Notes: generated by a model not told the origin, from the sequence alone. Positions 7,291 through 18,322 are shown, counted from the first letter of the stretch. The stretch: 64,000 bases of DNA from Chromatiales bacterium (GCA_027076405.1 JALTJN010000470.1:1-64000); one strand, 5' to 3'. Numbers and translations are program-made.

Positions 7291-9609
7291 ATGGCAAAAA
7301 GTTTAGTCATTGTTGAGTCACCTGCAAAAGCAAAGACAATAAAAAAATACCTGGGTAAAGGTTTTGAAGTCCTTGCTTCGTATGGTCATGTGCGTGATTT
7401 ATTGCCGAAAGAAGGCGCTGTTGATCCTGCTAATGATTTTAGTATGAAGTTTCAGCAAATTGAAAAAAATGAAAAACACGTTGATGCTATCGCCAAGGCA
7501 TTAAAGAAAGCCGATAACTTATATCTTGCGTCAGATCCGGATCGTGAAGGTGAAGCCATTGCCTGGCATTTATATGAGCTGTTAGAAGAACGGGGATTAT
7601 TAAAAAATAAAAAAGTGGGTCGTGTTGCTTTTAACGAAGTTACGAAAGGTGCGGTTAAAGCTGCAATCGAAGATCCGCGTGAACTCTCGCAAGACATGAT
7701 TGATGCACAATTAGCGCGTCGTGGTTTGGATTATTTAGTTGGTTTTAATTTATCGCCTTTATTATGGAAAAAAATTCGTCGTGGTTTATCTGCAGGTCGA
7801 GTGCAAAGTCCGGCATTACGATTAATTGTTGAACGTGAACTGGAAATAGAAAAATTTGATCCAAAAGAATACTGGACGATTGAGTCAGAACTTGAAAGTG
7901 ATAAACAGACTTTTACCGCCAAGCTAACAAAGCTTGAAGATAAAAAAGTGAGTCAGTTTACGATTAACTCTGAAGAAAAAGCCAAGGCGGCAGAAAAAGT
8001 CTTAAATAAAGGTGCGGGATGTACCAAGAAGGCTAAAGACTGTCATTTAGTCGTAGAAAAAATAGAAAAGAAAAAACGTAAACGCAATCCAACAGCTCCC
8101 TTTACCACCTCTACCATTCAACAGGAAGCATCACGCAAACTTGGTTTTACAACACGCAAGACCATGAGCATTGCACAACAACTATATGAAGGGATTGATC
8201 TTGACGGTGAAACAGTAGGTTTAATTACTTACATGCGTACCGATTCGGTAAATTTAGCACAGGATGCGTTAGATGATATTCGTGCTTATATCTTAGAAAC
8301 TTATGGTAAAGAAAATTTACCCGATGAACCTCGTATATATAAAACTAAAGCAAAAAATGCACAAGAGGCGCATGAAGCTGTGCGCCCTACTTCGGTTTAT
8401 CATGAACCGAAAAAAATCAAAAAGTTTTTAACCAAAGATCAATTTCGTTTATATGATCTGGTCTGGAAGCGCACTGTTGCCTGTCAAATGATACATGCGA
8501 CACTGGATACGGTCGCGGTTGATATGTCAGCCGGTAAAGGGAATATTTTTCGTGCCAATGGTTCAACACTGGTTAAGCCGGGTTTTATGGCGGTATATTT
8601 AGAAAGTCTTGATGATTCTAAAGCACCGGCTGATGATAAAGATCGTCTATTACCACCAATGGAAGAAGGCGATAAAATAAAGCTTAATAAAATTCTGCCT
8701 GAACAACATTTTACCGAGCCGCCGCCGCGTTTTTCTGAAGCAAGTCTGGTTAAAGCGCTGGAAGAATTCGGTATTGGACGTCCCTCTACTTATGCTTCAA
8801 TTATTTCAACATTGCAGTCACGTGAATATGTTGAGATGGATAAGAAGCGTTTTATTCCAACCGATGTGGGTCGTATTGTTGCTAAGTTTTTAACCGAACA
8901 TTTTACACAATATGTGGATTATGATTTCACAGCAAAAATGGAAGACCATCTTGACGCGATATCCCGCGGAGAAGAGAAATGGATTCCAATGATGAAAGAA
9001 TTCTGGCAACCGTTTAAAGATCTTGTGGTTGATAAAGAAGCTTCGGTTGATCGAAAAGATGTCACACATGAACAGATTGAAGAGAAGTGTCCCAAGTGTG
9101 GCGGGGGCATGGCGATTCGATTAGGTCGTCGCGGGCGTTTTATCGGCTGTAATGACTATCCGGATTGTGATTATACCCGCAATGTTAATGAAGATGCCGA
9201 TTCAGAGCCGGAAGTGATTGAAGATCGAAAGTGCCCGGAATGTGAATCGGATTTAATTATTCGTCATGGTCGTTACGGCAAATTTATCGGTTGCAGCAAT
9301 TACCCGAACTGCAAACATATAGAGCCTTTAGAAAAGCCGCAGGATATGGAAGTTGAATGTCCTGAGTGTCATAAAGGAACAATGCTTAAACGTAAATCAC
9401 GTAAAGGAAAAATTTTCTATTCGTGTGAGCATTACCCTGATTGTACATATGCCGTATGGAATGAACCGATTGATGAAGCTTGTCCCGATTGTGGCTGGCC
9501 GATGTTAACCATTAAAACGACAAAACGACGTGGTACCGAAAAAGTTTGCCCGCAAAAAGAGTGTAACTACACAGAAGCGGTAGAAGAAAGTGAAGAAACA
9601 GAAGAGTGA
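7291..9609 (+). CDS. topA: DNA topoisomerase I (type IA)
   Basis: This enzyme relaxes negative supercoils through a transient 5'-phosphotyrosyl link. The 772-residue protein begins with the Toprim domain (SLVIVESPAKAKTIKKYLG, then the acidic DPDREGEAIAWHL motif near 83-93). The active-site tyrosine is Y314 in GLITYMRTDS. The C-terminus carries four tetracysteine zinc-ribbon modules, starting at about CPKCGGGM (residue 600), CPECESDL, CPECHKGT and CPDCGWPM. It is shorter than E. coli TopA (865) because the C-terminal extension is smaller. The last 20 bases overlap the start of tsaC. Confidence 0.97.
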   Translation: MAKSLVIVESPAKAKTIKKYLGKGFEVLASYGHVRDLLPKEGAVDPANDFSMKFQQIEKNEKHVDAIAKALKKADNLYLASDPDREGEAIAWHLYELLEERGLLKNKKVGRVAFNEVTKGAVKAAIEDPRELSQDMIDAQLARRGLDYLVGFNLSPLLWKKIRRGLSAGRVQSPALRLIVERELEIEKFDPKEYWTIESELESDKQTFTAKLTKLEDKKVSQFTINSEEKAKAAEKVLNKGAGCTKKAKDCHLVVEKIEKKKRKRNPTAPFTTSTIQQEASRKLGFTTRKTMSIAQQLYEGIDLDGETVGLITYMRTDSVNLAQDALDDIRAYILETYGKENLPDEPRIYKTKAKNAQEAHEAVRPTSVYHEPKKIKKFLTKDQFRLYDLVWKRTVACQMIHATLDTVAVDMSAGKGNIFRANGSTLVKPGFMAVYLESLDDSKAPADDKDRLLPPMEEGDKIKLNKILPEQHFTEPPPRFSEASLVKALEEFGIGRPSTYASIISTLQSREYVEMDKKRFIPTDVGRIVAKFLTEHFTQYVDYDFTAKMEDHLDAISRGEEKWIPMMKEFWQPFKDLVVDKEASVDRKDVTHEQIEEKCPKCGGGMAIRLGRRGRFIGCNDYPDCDYTRNVNEDADSEPEVIEDRKCPECESDLIIRHGRYGKFIGCSNYPNCKHIEPLEKPQDMEVECPECHKGTMLKRKSRKGKIFYSCEHYPDCTYAVWNEPIDEACPDCGWPMLTIKTTKRRGTEKVCPQKECNYTEAVEESEETEE

Positions 9610-10171
9610 TCAAAGCGCTAAAGTATTACAGGCTGTTGATATTTTACGTAAAGGCGGGGTGATAGCTTATCCAACCGAAGCGGTATATGGCTTAGGTTGT
9701 AATCCACAAAATTTAGCTGCAGTAAAAAAAATTTTAGAGTTAAAACAACGTCAAAAAGAAAAAGGATTAATTTTAGTTGCTGCGGACTTTGAGCAGTTTG
9801 AAAATTATATTCAACCTTTAGAACGAAATATTGAAAACAAAATACTTGAAAGCTGGAAAGATAAAGCAAGTGTCATTACCTGGCTTGTGCCTGTTAAAAA
9901 AGAAATATCAAAATATCTTAAAGGAGAGTTTGATACGCTTGCAATAAGGGTTAGTCATCATCCGCTTGTAAAAGAACTGTGCGAGGTATTTGCTGGTGCA
10001 ATTATTTCGACCAGTGCAAACATATCAACCCATGAAGCAGCGAGAACAGCTCAACAGGTTAAAAAAATCTTTAATGATAAAATTGATTTTATCGTTGAGG
10101 GTGAAACAGATTGTAATGCACAACCCAGTGAAATACGTGATGCATTAACCGATAAAATAATACGACAATAA
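9590..10171 (+). CDS. tsaC: L-threonylcarbamoyladenylate synthase TsaC
   Basis: TsaC makes threonylcarbamoyl-AMP from threonine, bicarbonate and ATP, the first step of the tRNA t6A modification. The 193-residue protein (E. coli 190) shows the YrdC fold signatures: GGVIAYPTEAVYGLGCNP at about 22-39, a conserved KxR-like basic stretch (ILELKQRQKEKGLI), and SHHPLVKELCEVFAGAIISTSANIS. The GTG at 9590 inside the 3' end of topA is chosen because it places the start at the family position and is preceded by GAAGAAA. The Lys-rich N-terminus is AT-rich. Confidence 0.94.
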   Translation: MKKQKSDQSAKVLQAVDILRKGGVIAYPTEAVYGLGCNPQNLAAVKKILELKQRQKEKGLILVAADFEQFENYIQPLERNIENKILESWKDKASVITWLVPVKKEISKYLKGEFDTLAIRVSHHPLVKELCEVFAGAIISTSANISTHEAARTAQQVKKIFNDKIDFIVEGETDCNAQPSEIRDALTDKIIRQ

Positions 10172-10175
10172 TAGA

Positions 10176-10319
10176 TAGCCACTAAGGACACGAAGCACAC
10201 CAAGAAAATCAAAAATAACAAGCTGAAGGCGGTCCCATGAAATAAAATTCTGGTTTATTAGTTAGTGTTCCTCGGTTTTTAAATTATGTATCCTTGGTTT
10301 TTTGTGTCCTTAGTGGCTA
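10176..10319 (+). repeat. Inverted-repeat element between tsaC and hemF
   Basis: The left end reads TAGCCACTAAGGACACGAAG (10176-10195) and continues CACACCAAG. The right end, on the opposite strand from 10319, reads TAGCCACTAAGGACAC followed by AAAAAACCAAG. About 16 bp match perfectly, with imperfect extension to about 27 bp, enclosing roughly 90 bp without coding potential. The core motif resembles intergenic repeats seen in many proteobacteria, consistent with a MITE or palindromic repeat relic. It starts 5 bases after the tsaC stop codon. Confidence 0.65.
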
Positions 10320-10325
10320 AAATAA

Positions 10326-11264
<939 letters not shown>

Positions 11265-11340
11265 AAGACCATTTTGTATTTCTTGGCTATAGTTAAAGAA
11301 TAGATGTTTATATTTTAGACTCTTGCAGCAGGTAATAAAT

Positions 11341-13989
11341 ATGTCCGCCCTAAAAGATACATTAAATAATAATAAATCCTATTTTTCTTTATCTTCCTGG
11401 GTCGTACCACTCGTTTTATCCGTTATTCTGGTGAGCCTGAGCTTTAGCAATTTTTTAATGTTCCATACTCTTGCAGAATTCTTTGCGATAACCATCGCTA
11501 TTCTGGCCTGTGTTGTAGCCTGGAATATGTACCCTTTCACACGTAATAATTATCTTATGTATATTGGCGGTGGTTATTTCTGGATTGGGCTTTTAGATTT
11601 ATTGCATGCCATGTCATATGAAGGAATGAATGTTATTCCGGATAGCGGTGCAAATATGGCGGTGCAATTCTGGATCGGTACGCGATATTTTGAAGCTTTA
11701 TTGTTATTCAGTGCGCCGTGGTTTTTAACGCACGCACTTAATCGAAATCGTAGCTTTATCTTTTTTGGTGCTGTGGCAACTATTATTGTCTTGCTGGTAT
11801 TTTATGGCTATTTTCCGGATAGCTTTATTATTGGAGCAGGTTTAACTGATTTTAAAATATATAGTGAATACGCCATTATTGTGATTTTGGCGTTATCTAT
11901 TTATTACTTATATAAAAAGAAAGATTTTATTGAGCAAAAAATAGTTAATGTATTAATTGTTTCTATTGTATTTACCATGTTTGCTGAGCTGGCGTTTACT
12001 TTTTATGTCAATATTTATGGTTTATCGAATATTGTCGGACATGTTTTTAAGATATTTTCTTTCTGGCTCATTTTCCAGGCGATTATAACTACAACACTAA
12101 AGGAACCCTTTCTTGTTATGTCGAAAGGCGCATCAACCTATGATGCGATTCCTGATGCAACGATTGTGGTAGATGAGAATGGCATGATACATCAGGCAAA
12201 TAACGAAGCACACAAACTTTCAGGCTATAAAGATAATGGATTGATTGGAAAAAATAATCATGAAGTTTTTCATGCGCGAGATGTTGAGATTGAAAATTGC
12301 CCTATATGTCTGGCAATTATAAATACTACGGAATTGCGTGGTATGGAAATCGAGATTGACAACAATGGATGCTGGTTTGATTTTTCTCTTTCAAAAATAA
12401 TTGGTGCTTCCAATTTAAATGGTACGGTAGAAGTTATTCGTAATATTAGCTCACGTAAAAAAACAGAGAAAAAAATTAAAGAGCTGGATATACTAAAAAA
12501 TTCTATTATTGATAATTTACCGAATATGCTCTTTGTAAAAGATGCCAAAAATCATCAGTTTATAGAATGGAATAAAGCGGCTGAAAAATTAACGAGCTTA
12601 TTAAAAGAAGAAATGATTGGCTATAATGATTTTAAGTTCTGGCCGAAAGAGCAAGCTGAATATTTTATTGAAAAAGATAACGAGGTTATCAAAAGTGGAA
12701 AATTATTTGATATACCACAAGAGCCATTAACAACGAAAGATAATGGCACACGAATATTACATACAAAGAAAATTCCTATTTTCGATGAAAAAGGAAAAGC
12801 AAAATATTTATTAGGCATTTCAGAAGATATTACAGAAAAACTAAAAATCGAAGAAATGTTAAGGCATTCTCAAAAAATGGAAGCGGTTGGGCAAATGTCG
12901 GGTGGCATAGCACATGATTTTAATAATCAGCTTGGTGTTATTCTTGGATATTCAGAATTATTATTAGAACAACCCTTATCAGAACAGTATATAGAATGGC
13001 TTAAGGCTGTACGTTCTGCGGCAAATCGATGTGCTGAATTAACTCAGCAATTATTAATATTTTCACGAAAAGGTGAGGTGCATAAAAAAATAGTTAATGT
13101 AAATACATTGTTTTCAGAAATGAAAGTGATGATTAAGCGAACATTAACTCCTGAAATTAATATTGAATATTCATTTGCTGATAATTTATGGCCAATAGAA
13201 GTCAATCCCGGCGCATGTAAAGATGTGATGTTAAATTTGATTTTAAATGCACGTGATGCGATGCCGGATGGTGGCTCACTAAGCATTAAAACATCTAACA
13301 GTACTATTAATGAAGATAGCGCAGAAAAATTACCGAATTTATCGACAGGTGAATTTATTGAAATCGTGATTAGTGATACCGGCCAAGGTATGAGTAAAGC
13401 AGTGTATGAACGAATTTTTGAACCTTTCTTTACCACTAAAGAAGTGGGCAAAGGAACAGGCTTGGGTTTATCAATGGTTTATGGATTTGTTCACCAGTAT
13501 GGTGGAGACATTGTATTAGAAACTCAGCCTGATGAAGGAGCAACCTTTAAAATTTATTTACCCCGTGCTGACGATGATATTCCTGAAGAGAACGGTTCAT
13601 TAGAGATTCATCCTTATAAAAAGGGAGAAGAAAGTATTCTGGTTGTTGATGATGAGGCAGCTTTATTAGGGTATACAGAAGAAATATTAAAAAGTCAGGG
13701 CTACATTGTGCACACCGCCAGCAATGCAACCGATGCGCTGAAAATTTTAGAGACGAATCCGGTGGATTTACTTTTTACCGATATTGTTATGCCGGGCGGG
13801 ATAAGTGGCTATGAGCTCGCTGAAACGGCAAAGCAATTAATTCCTGCTTTGAATGTTATTCTGACTTCAGGTTTTGCCGATAAAGTTGAAGGTAGTGAAA
13901 AATACGCAAAGTATGAATTTGAGTTACTGACTAAACCTTATCATCGCGCTGAACTACTAGAGAAACTGCGGTTATTATTTGATGAATAA
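11341..13989 (+). CDS. Hybrid sensor histidine kinase with MASE3-like membrane sensor
   Basis: This is an 882-residue hybrid kinase. Residues about 15-260 form a multi-helix membrane region; the WNMYPFTRNNYLMYIGGGYFWIGLLDLLHAMSYEGM pattern fits the MASE3 sensor family. Two PAS domains follow (about 270-385, with a CPIC motif in the first, and 390-505). Next come a HisKA domain with the H-box SGGIAHDFNN, and an HATPase with NLILNARDAMPDGG, DTGQGM and GTGLGLSMVYG. A C-terminal receiver domain is marked by VVDDE, FTDIVMPGG and the conserved Lys in LTKPYH. The phospho-acceptor Asp is in TDIVMP. There is no HPt domain and no adjacent response regulator. The ATG at 11341 is preferred over the upstream TTG at 11323. 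The ligand is unknown. Confidence 0.9.
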   Translation: MSALKDTLNNNKSYFSLSSWVVPLVLSVILVSLSFSNFLMFHTLAEFFAITIAILACVVAWNMYPFTRNNYLMYIGGGYFWIGLLDLLHAMSYEGMNVIPDSGANMAVQFWIGTRYFEALLLFSAPWFLTHALNRNRSFIFFGAVATIIVLLVFYGYFPDSFIIGAGLTDFKIYSEYAIIVILALSIYYLYKKKDFIEQKIVNVLIVSIVFTMFAELAFTFYVNIYGLSNIVGHVFKIFSFWLIFQAIITTTLKEPFLVMSKGASTYDAIPDATIVVDENGMIHQANNEAHKLSGYKDNGLIGKNNHEVFHARDVEIENCPICLAIINTTELRGMEIEIDNNGCWFDFSLSKIIGASNLNGTVEVIRNISSRKKTEKKIKELDILKNSIIDNLPNMLFVKDAKNHQFIEWNKAAEKLTSLLKEEMIGYNDFKFWPKEQAEYFIEKDNEVIKSGKLFDIPQEPLTTKDNGTRILHTKKIPIFDEKGKAKYLLGISEDITEKLKIEEMLRHSQKMEAVGQMSGGIAHDFNNQLGVILGYSELLLEQPLSEQYIEWLKAVRSAANRCAELTQQLLIFSRKGEVHKKIVNVNTLFSEMKVMIKRTLTPEINIEYSFADNLWPIEVNPGACKDVMLNLILNARDAMPDGGSLSIKTSNSTINEDSAEKLPNLSTGEFIEIVISDTGQGMSKAVYERIFEPFFTTKEVGKGTGLGLSMVYGFVHQYGGDIVLETQPDEGATFKIYLPRADDDIPEENGSLEIHPYKKGEESILVVDDEAALLGYTEEILKSQGYIVHTASNATDALKILETNPVDLLFTDIVMPGGISGYELAETAKQLIPALNVILTSGFADKVEGSEKYAKYEFELLTKPYHRAELLEKLRLLFDE

Positions 13990-14172
13990 ATAAGCAAAGT
14001 GTTTAATTTATACACAATGACCGAAGAATATGGTTTTAGTTATATCTTGGTCTGTTTTACGCTATAAAAATAGTATAACTTATTAATTTTACAGGTGTTA
14101 TAGCTCCGTAATTGGTTGATGTTAAGTATTTTATGAAAAGCTAAATGTTAAATTCAGCGCGGATAAATAAGG

Positions 14173-14193
14173 TTATCCACTAAGTTATCCACA
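14173..14193 (+). promoter_or_regulatory. Two tandem DnaA-box-like sites
   Basis: TTATCCACT (14173-14181) and a perfect TTATCCACA (14185-14193) lie 3 bases apart in the AT-rich gap between the hybrid kinase and the DUF2782 gene. GGATAA at 14161-14166 forms an inverted partner to the first box. They match the DnaA R-box, but no origin context (dnaA, gidA, 13-mers) is visible here. Confidence 0.4.
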
Positions 14194-14210
14194 GCTTATT
14201 CGAGCAAAAC

Positions 14211-14585
14211 TTACCATTGCATTAAAATCCATTGATTAATTGGTGGATTAGCGAAATTATCGTTTCGTGTTTCCAGAATGCCATCTCCATCTGTATCAAC
14301 CATATAGTACGGGTTGCCAACGGACGGGGTAATTTTAATAAAACGTAATCGACCATTGATTCGATATTCTTCCACCACAGAGTCTTTTTTACGGATTATG
14401 CGTACTTCAGGCTGGGGAATATTTCGGCTGTCATCTACCTCATCGGGAATTGTGGGGACGGGTTCCGTCGTGGCTGTAAAATTTCTTTCTTCTTTATTGA
14501 GTGAAGGCGGCCTGTCGTCGGCAGCGAATGATAATTGTGACAATAAAAATAAACTGCTTATGGTGACAAGCTTTGTTAATAACAT
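14211..14585 (-). CDS. DUF2782 domain protein, exported
   Basis: This is a predicted exported protein of about 124 residues. It has a signal peptide (KLVTISSLFLLSQLSFAA) followed by a Pro-rich acidic linker and the DUF2782 core. The core reads PEVRIIRKKDSVVEEYRINGRLRFIKITPSVGNPYYMVDTDGDG and ends NQWILMQW. Function is unknown. In gammaproteobacteria this family lies beside polA and is often annotated as a small periplasmic protein. The ATG at 14585 has AGGAAA 6-11 bases upstream and starts the signal peptide, although the frame stays open to 14663. It is 10 bases downstream of the LOG-family gene, suggesting cotranscription. Confidence 0.85.
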   Translation of the reverse strand: MLLTKLVTISSLFLLSQLSFAADDRPPSLNKEERNFTATTEPVPTIPDEVDDSRNIPQPEVRIIRKKDSVVEEYRINGRLRFIKITPSVGNPYYMVDTDGDGILETRNDNFANPPINQWILMQW

Positions 14586-14595
14586 AATTGTTTTC

Positions 14596-15315
14596 CTATA
14601 AATGGAGTAAAACTTCGGCTTCTTCAGCTGAAGGCTCAAATCCACGTGCTGCGTAATGTTCAAAAATGGCGTTTACAATTTCTTTGGGTTCGTCGATGAT
14701 TTTAATTAAATCCAAATCTTCTTTATTGATAACACCTTCATCAACCAGAGTGGTTGCAAACCAGTTTAACAGCCCCTCCCAAAAAGGGCGATGGACTAAA
14801 ATGATGGGTATGCGTCGTGTTTTTTTAGTTTGAACCAGAGTGAGAATTTCTGCAAATTCATCGAGCGTACCAAAGCCGCCGGGCATGACCACATAGGCAG
14901 AAGCGTATTTTACAAACATCACTTTACGCGAAAAGAAATGTTTAAACGATAATGAAATATCCTGATAAGGATTACCGGCCTGTTCATGGGGTAATTGGAT
15001 ATTTAGCCCAATGCTTGGCGACTTACCTTCAAAAGCCCCCTTGTTTGCGGCTTCCATAATACCGGGGCCGCCGCCACTGACAACAGAAAAGCCGGCATCA
15101 GAAAGTTCACGGGCAATATCAATGGTCAATTGGTAATAGGGGTGTTCAGGAGAAGTTCGGGCAGAGCCGAAGACACTAACAGAAGGTCTAACTCGTGCCA
15201 TGCGTTCAAAACCTTCAACAAACTCTGCCATGATCTGGAAAATTTTCCAGGATTCGCGACTCAGTAAAGAATCATTAATGGGATTCATTCCCGGGTGTTT
15301 GGATTTATTTTCCAT
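14596..15315 (-). CDS. LOG family (TIGR00730) nucleotide phosphoribohydrolase-like protein
   Basis: This 239-residue protein belongs to the lysine-decarboxylase-like/LOG family. The motifs SGGGPGIMEAANKGAFEG and PGGFGTLDEFAEILTLVQ are the hallmark residues for nucleoside 5'-monophosphate binding and hydrolysis. Characterised homologues cleave nucleotides or cytokinin monophosphates to free base and ribose phosphate; the substrate here is not predictable. It is transcribed divergently from polA with an 89-base gap and is followed by the DUF2782 gene. An older annotation as Rossmann-fold lysine decarboxylase would be misleading. Confidence 0.92.
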   Translation of the reverse strand: MENKSKHPGMNPINDSLLSRESWKIFQIMAEFVEGFERMARVRPSVSVFGSARTSPEHPYYQLTIDIARELSDAGFSVVSGGGPGIMEAANKGAFEGKSPSIGLNIQLPHEQAGNPYQDISLSFKHFFSRKVMFVKYASAYVVMPGGFGTLDEFAEILTLVQTKKTRRIPIILVHRPFWEGLLNWFATTLVDEGVINKEDLDLIKIIDEPKEIVNAIFEHYAARGFEPSAEEAEVLLHL

Positions 15316-15404
15316 TTGCTATGCTCTACTCGTAATGACGCGTAAAATATCCCGTTCTATTTGAATTTAACACAATTATTTTTTATCACTCTCAGGTTGA
15401 GTAT

Positions 15405-18134
15405 ATGCCAAAAAAATCAAAACCGCCTTTTATCCTTGTTGATGGTTCATCCTATTTATTTCGTGCATACCATGCCATGCCTGACATGAGTAATTCAAAG
15501 CGTGAACCGACCGGTACAATTTATGGTGTGATTAATATGATGCGCCGTCTATTAAAAGATTATGATCCGGAAAATCTGGCGGTAGTGTTTGATGCAAAAG
15601 GTAAAACCTTTCGCAATGACATGTATAAAGAATATAAAGCGAACCGGCCACCCATGCCGGATGACTTACAGCAACAGATTGAGCCAATACATAACATCAT
15701 AAAGGCAATGGGTTTGCCATTGATTTGTGTACCCGGCGTTGAGGCAGATGATGTGATTGGCACCTTATCCGAACAAGCCACAAAACTCGGCATTGATACG
15801 ATTATTTCAACCGGCGATAAAGACATGGCACAGTTAGTGAACAAACATGTCAGTCTGGTAAATACCATGACCGATGTTTATATGGATGTTGAAGGCGTTA
15901 AAGAAAAATTTGGTGTTGCTCCGGAACGAATTATTGATTATTTAGCCTTGATAGGTGATACCGCGGATAACGTCCCCGGTGTACCAAAGGTGGGACCTAA
16001 AACGGCAGTTAAATGGCTGAATCAATATGATTCGATTGATGGAATTATTCATCATGCAGAAGAAATTAAAGGCAAGGTAGGTGAAAATTTACGTAACTTT
16101 CTGGGGCAGTTACCGCTGTCGCGTGATCTGGTTACGATAAAGTGTGATGTTGAGCTGGATGAAGATCCAACAACATTAAAACGACAAAAGCCGGATCATG
16201 CTGCCCTTAGTGAGTTGTATGGTCATTATGAATTTAAATCATGGCTGGCAGAAGCAAATGCTGGCGGTAGTCCGACAGATGCAGCTTCTGGCAATAAAAA
16301 TAATGCAGCAGCTAAAGTACAAGATATTGAAGCAAACTACGAAACACTCTTTAGTGAAAAAGAGTTAGACAAGTGGTTAAACAAGTTGAAAAAAGCAGCG
16401 TGTTTTAGTTTTGATCTGGAAACAACCAGTCTGGATTATATGCAAGCTGAAATAGTGGGCTTGTCTTTTTCTGTTGAAGAAGGTGAAGCGGCCTATGTGC
16501 CGGTAGCTCATAATTATTTAGGTGCACCGCAACAGTTAGAACGTGAGTTGGTTTTAAATAAATTTAAACCTTTATTAGAAGATGAAACAATATGTAAGCT
16601 GGGTCAAAATTTAAAGTACGATATGAATGTACTGGGTAACTATGACATTCGTATGCAAGGCATACAACATGACACGATGTTAGCTTCATATGTGCTTGAT
16701 AGTACTTTGCGACATAACATGGATGATATGGCGGTACGTTATTTAAGTTACAGCACAACCCATTATGAAGATGTAGCCGGAAAAGGTGCAAAGCAGGTTA
16801 CATTTGATCAGGTTGATATTGAAACGGCTGCGCCTTATGCCGCAGAAGATGCAGATATTACTTTACGCTTGCATCATTATTTATGGCCACTGTTACAAGA
16901 AACAAAATCTTTACAAAAAGTGTATCAGGAAATAGAGCTGCCCTTATTACCTGTTTTATCACGTATGGAACGTAACGGTGTACTGCTCGATGTTATTATG
17001 CTGGCCAAGCAAAGCAAGCAACTGACTCAGCGTTTGAAAGAATTAGAGTTAGAAATTTATGAAATCGCCGGTGAAGAATTTAATATTGGTTCACCTAAAC
17101 AGTTACAGGTCATTTTATTTGAAAAACTCGCGCTGCCGGTGATCTCAAAAACACCAAAAGGCCAGCCTTCAACGGCTGAATCTGTGTTGCAGGAATTGGC
17201 GCATGACTATCCTTTACCAAAAATAATTCTGGAATATCGTAGCCTAAGTAAACTTAAGTCGACTTATACAGATAAATTACCGCAACAGGTTGAACCAACA
17301 ACAGGACGGGTGCACACCTCTTACCAACAAGCGGTTGCTGCAACCGGGCGCTTATCCTGCACCGATCCTAATCTGCAAAATATTCCGGTACGAACCGAAG
17401 AAGGTCGGCGAATTCGTCAGGCCTTTGTTGCTGCACCCGGGTATAAAATGGTGGCAGCGGATTATTCACAAATAGAATTACGGATTATGGCGCACTTATC
17501 CGCTGATCAAGGTTTGCTCGATGCCTTCGCACAAGGGCTTGATGTGCATAGCGCCACGGCAGCAGAAGTATTTTCTGTTGCAGTTGACGAAGTAACTAAA
17601 GATCAACGCCGTTCTGCAAAAGCCATTAACTTTGGTTTAATTTACGGGATGTCTGCATTTGGTTTGGCTAAGCAGTTAGATATTACAAGGCCGGAAGCAC
17701 AGCAATATGTTGATCTTTATTTTCAGCGTTATCCAGGTGTTAAAAATTATATGGAACAAACCAAAGAAAAAGCCAAAGAAGATGGCTATGTTGAAACGGT
17801 CTTTGGACGACGACTATATTTACACGAGATTAATGCTAAAAATGGCATGCGTCGACAATACGCAGAACGCACCGCCATTAATGCCCCCATGCAAGGTACA
17901 GCAGCAGACATTATAAAGCGCGCGATGATCGATTTGGATAAAGCGATTCAACATGGAAAGCTTGATATGCGCATGATTATGCAGGTGCATGATGAACTTA
18001 TTTTTGAAATTAAAGAATCGGATGTTGAGCCGGCGATAAAGCTCATTACCGAGAAAATGGAACAGGCAGCAGCGCTCGCAGTTCCTCTGGTTGTTGATGT
18101 AGGAATCGGAATCAACTGGGATGAAGCGCATTAA
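15405..18134 (+). CDS. polA: DNA polymerase I
   Basis: This is a repair and Okazaki-fragment-processing polymerase of 909 residues (E. coli 928). The N-terminal 5'-nuclease domain (about 1-295) shows FILVDGSSYLFRAYHA and VEADDVIGTL. The 3'-5' exonuclease domain (about 310-500) keeps DEDD residues, for example FDLETTSLD and the late Asp in YAAEDADIT. The polymerase domain has motif A (AADYSQIELRIMAHLS), motif B (RRSAKAINFGLIYGMS) and motif C (MQVHDELIFEI). All catalytic acidic residues appear intact. The neighbourhood with engB downstream is the same as in many gammaproteobacteria, where a regulatory sRNA often lies between the two. Confidence 0.97.
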   Translation: MPKKSKPPFILVDGSSYLFRAYHAMPDMSNSKREPTGTIYGVINMMRRLLKDYDPENLAVVFDAKGKTFRNDMYKEYKANRPPMPDDLQQQIEPIHNIIKAMGLPLICVPGVEADDVIGTLSEQATKLGIDTIISTGDKDMAQLVNKHVSLVNTMTDVYMDVEGVKEKFGVAPERIIDYLALIGDTADNVPGVPKVGPKTAVKWLNQYDSIDGIIHHAEEIKGKVGENLRNFLGQLPLSRDLVTIKCDVELDEDPTTLKRQKPDHAALSELYGHYEFKSWLAEANAGGSPTDAASGNKNNAAAKVQDIEANYETLFSEKELDKWLNKLKKAACFSFDLETTSLDYMQAEIVGLSFSVEEGEAAYVPVAHNYLGAPQQLERELVLNKFKPLLEDETICKLGQNLKYDMNVLGNYDIRMQGIQHDTMLASYVLDSTLRHNMDDMAVRYLSYSTTHYEDVAGKGAKQVTFDQVDIETAAPYAAEDADITLRLHHYLWPLLQETKSLQKVYQEIELPLLPVLSRMERNGVLLDVIMLAKQSKQLTQRLKELELEIYEIAGEEFNIGSPKQLQVILFEKLALPVISKTPKGQPSTAESVLQELAHDYPLPKIILEYRSLSKLKSTYTDKLPQQVEPTTGRVHTSYQQAVAATGRLSCTDPNLQNIPVRTEEGRRIRQAFVAAPGYKMVAADYSQIELRIMAHLSADQGLLDAFAQGLDVHSATAAEVFSVAVDEVTKDQRRSAKAINFGLIYGMSAFGLAKQLDITRPEAQQYVDLYFQRYPGVKNYMEQTKEKAKEDGYVETVFGRRLYLHEINAKNGMRRQYAERTAINAPMQGTAADIIKRAMIDLDKAIQHGKLDMRMIMQVHDELIFEIKESDVEPAIKLITEKMEQAAALAVPLVVDVGIGINWDEAH

Positions 18135-18322
18135 ACTTATTACATTAAAAATTCGTCTATTTTGCATGTGAATAGTTAAAAGAGTGAAATTTTCTTACAA
18201 GTTAGCGATAAGTCCATGACAAATATAGAAAAAAAGAGTAAAACGTAATAAGCTAATGATTAATATTAGCAAGAAGACAGATTTTTAAGAAAACTTACCA
18301 GCTTTAGTTTGGGATGATTAAC

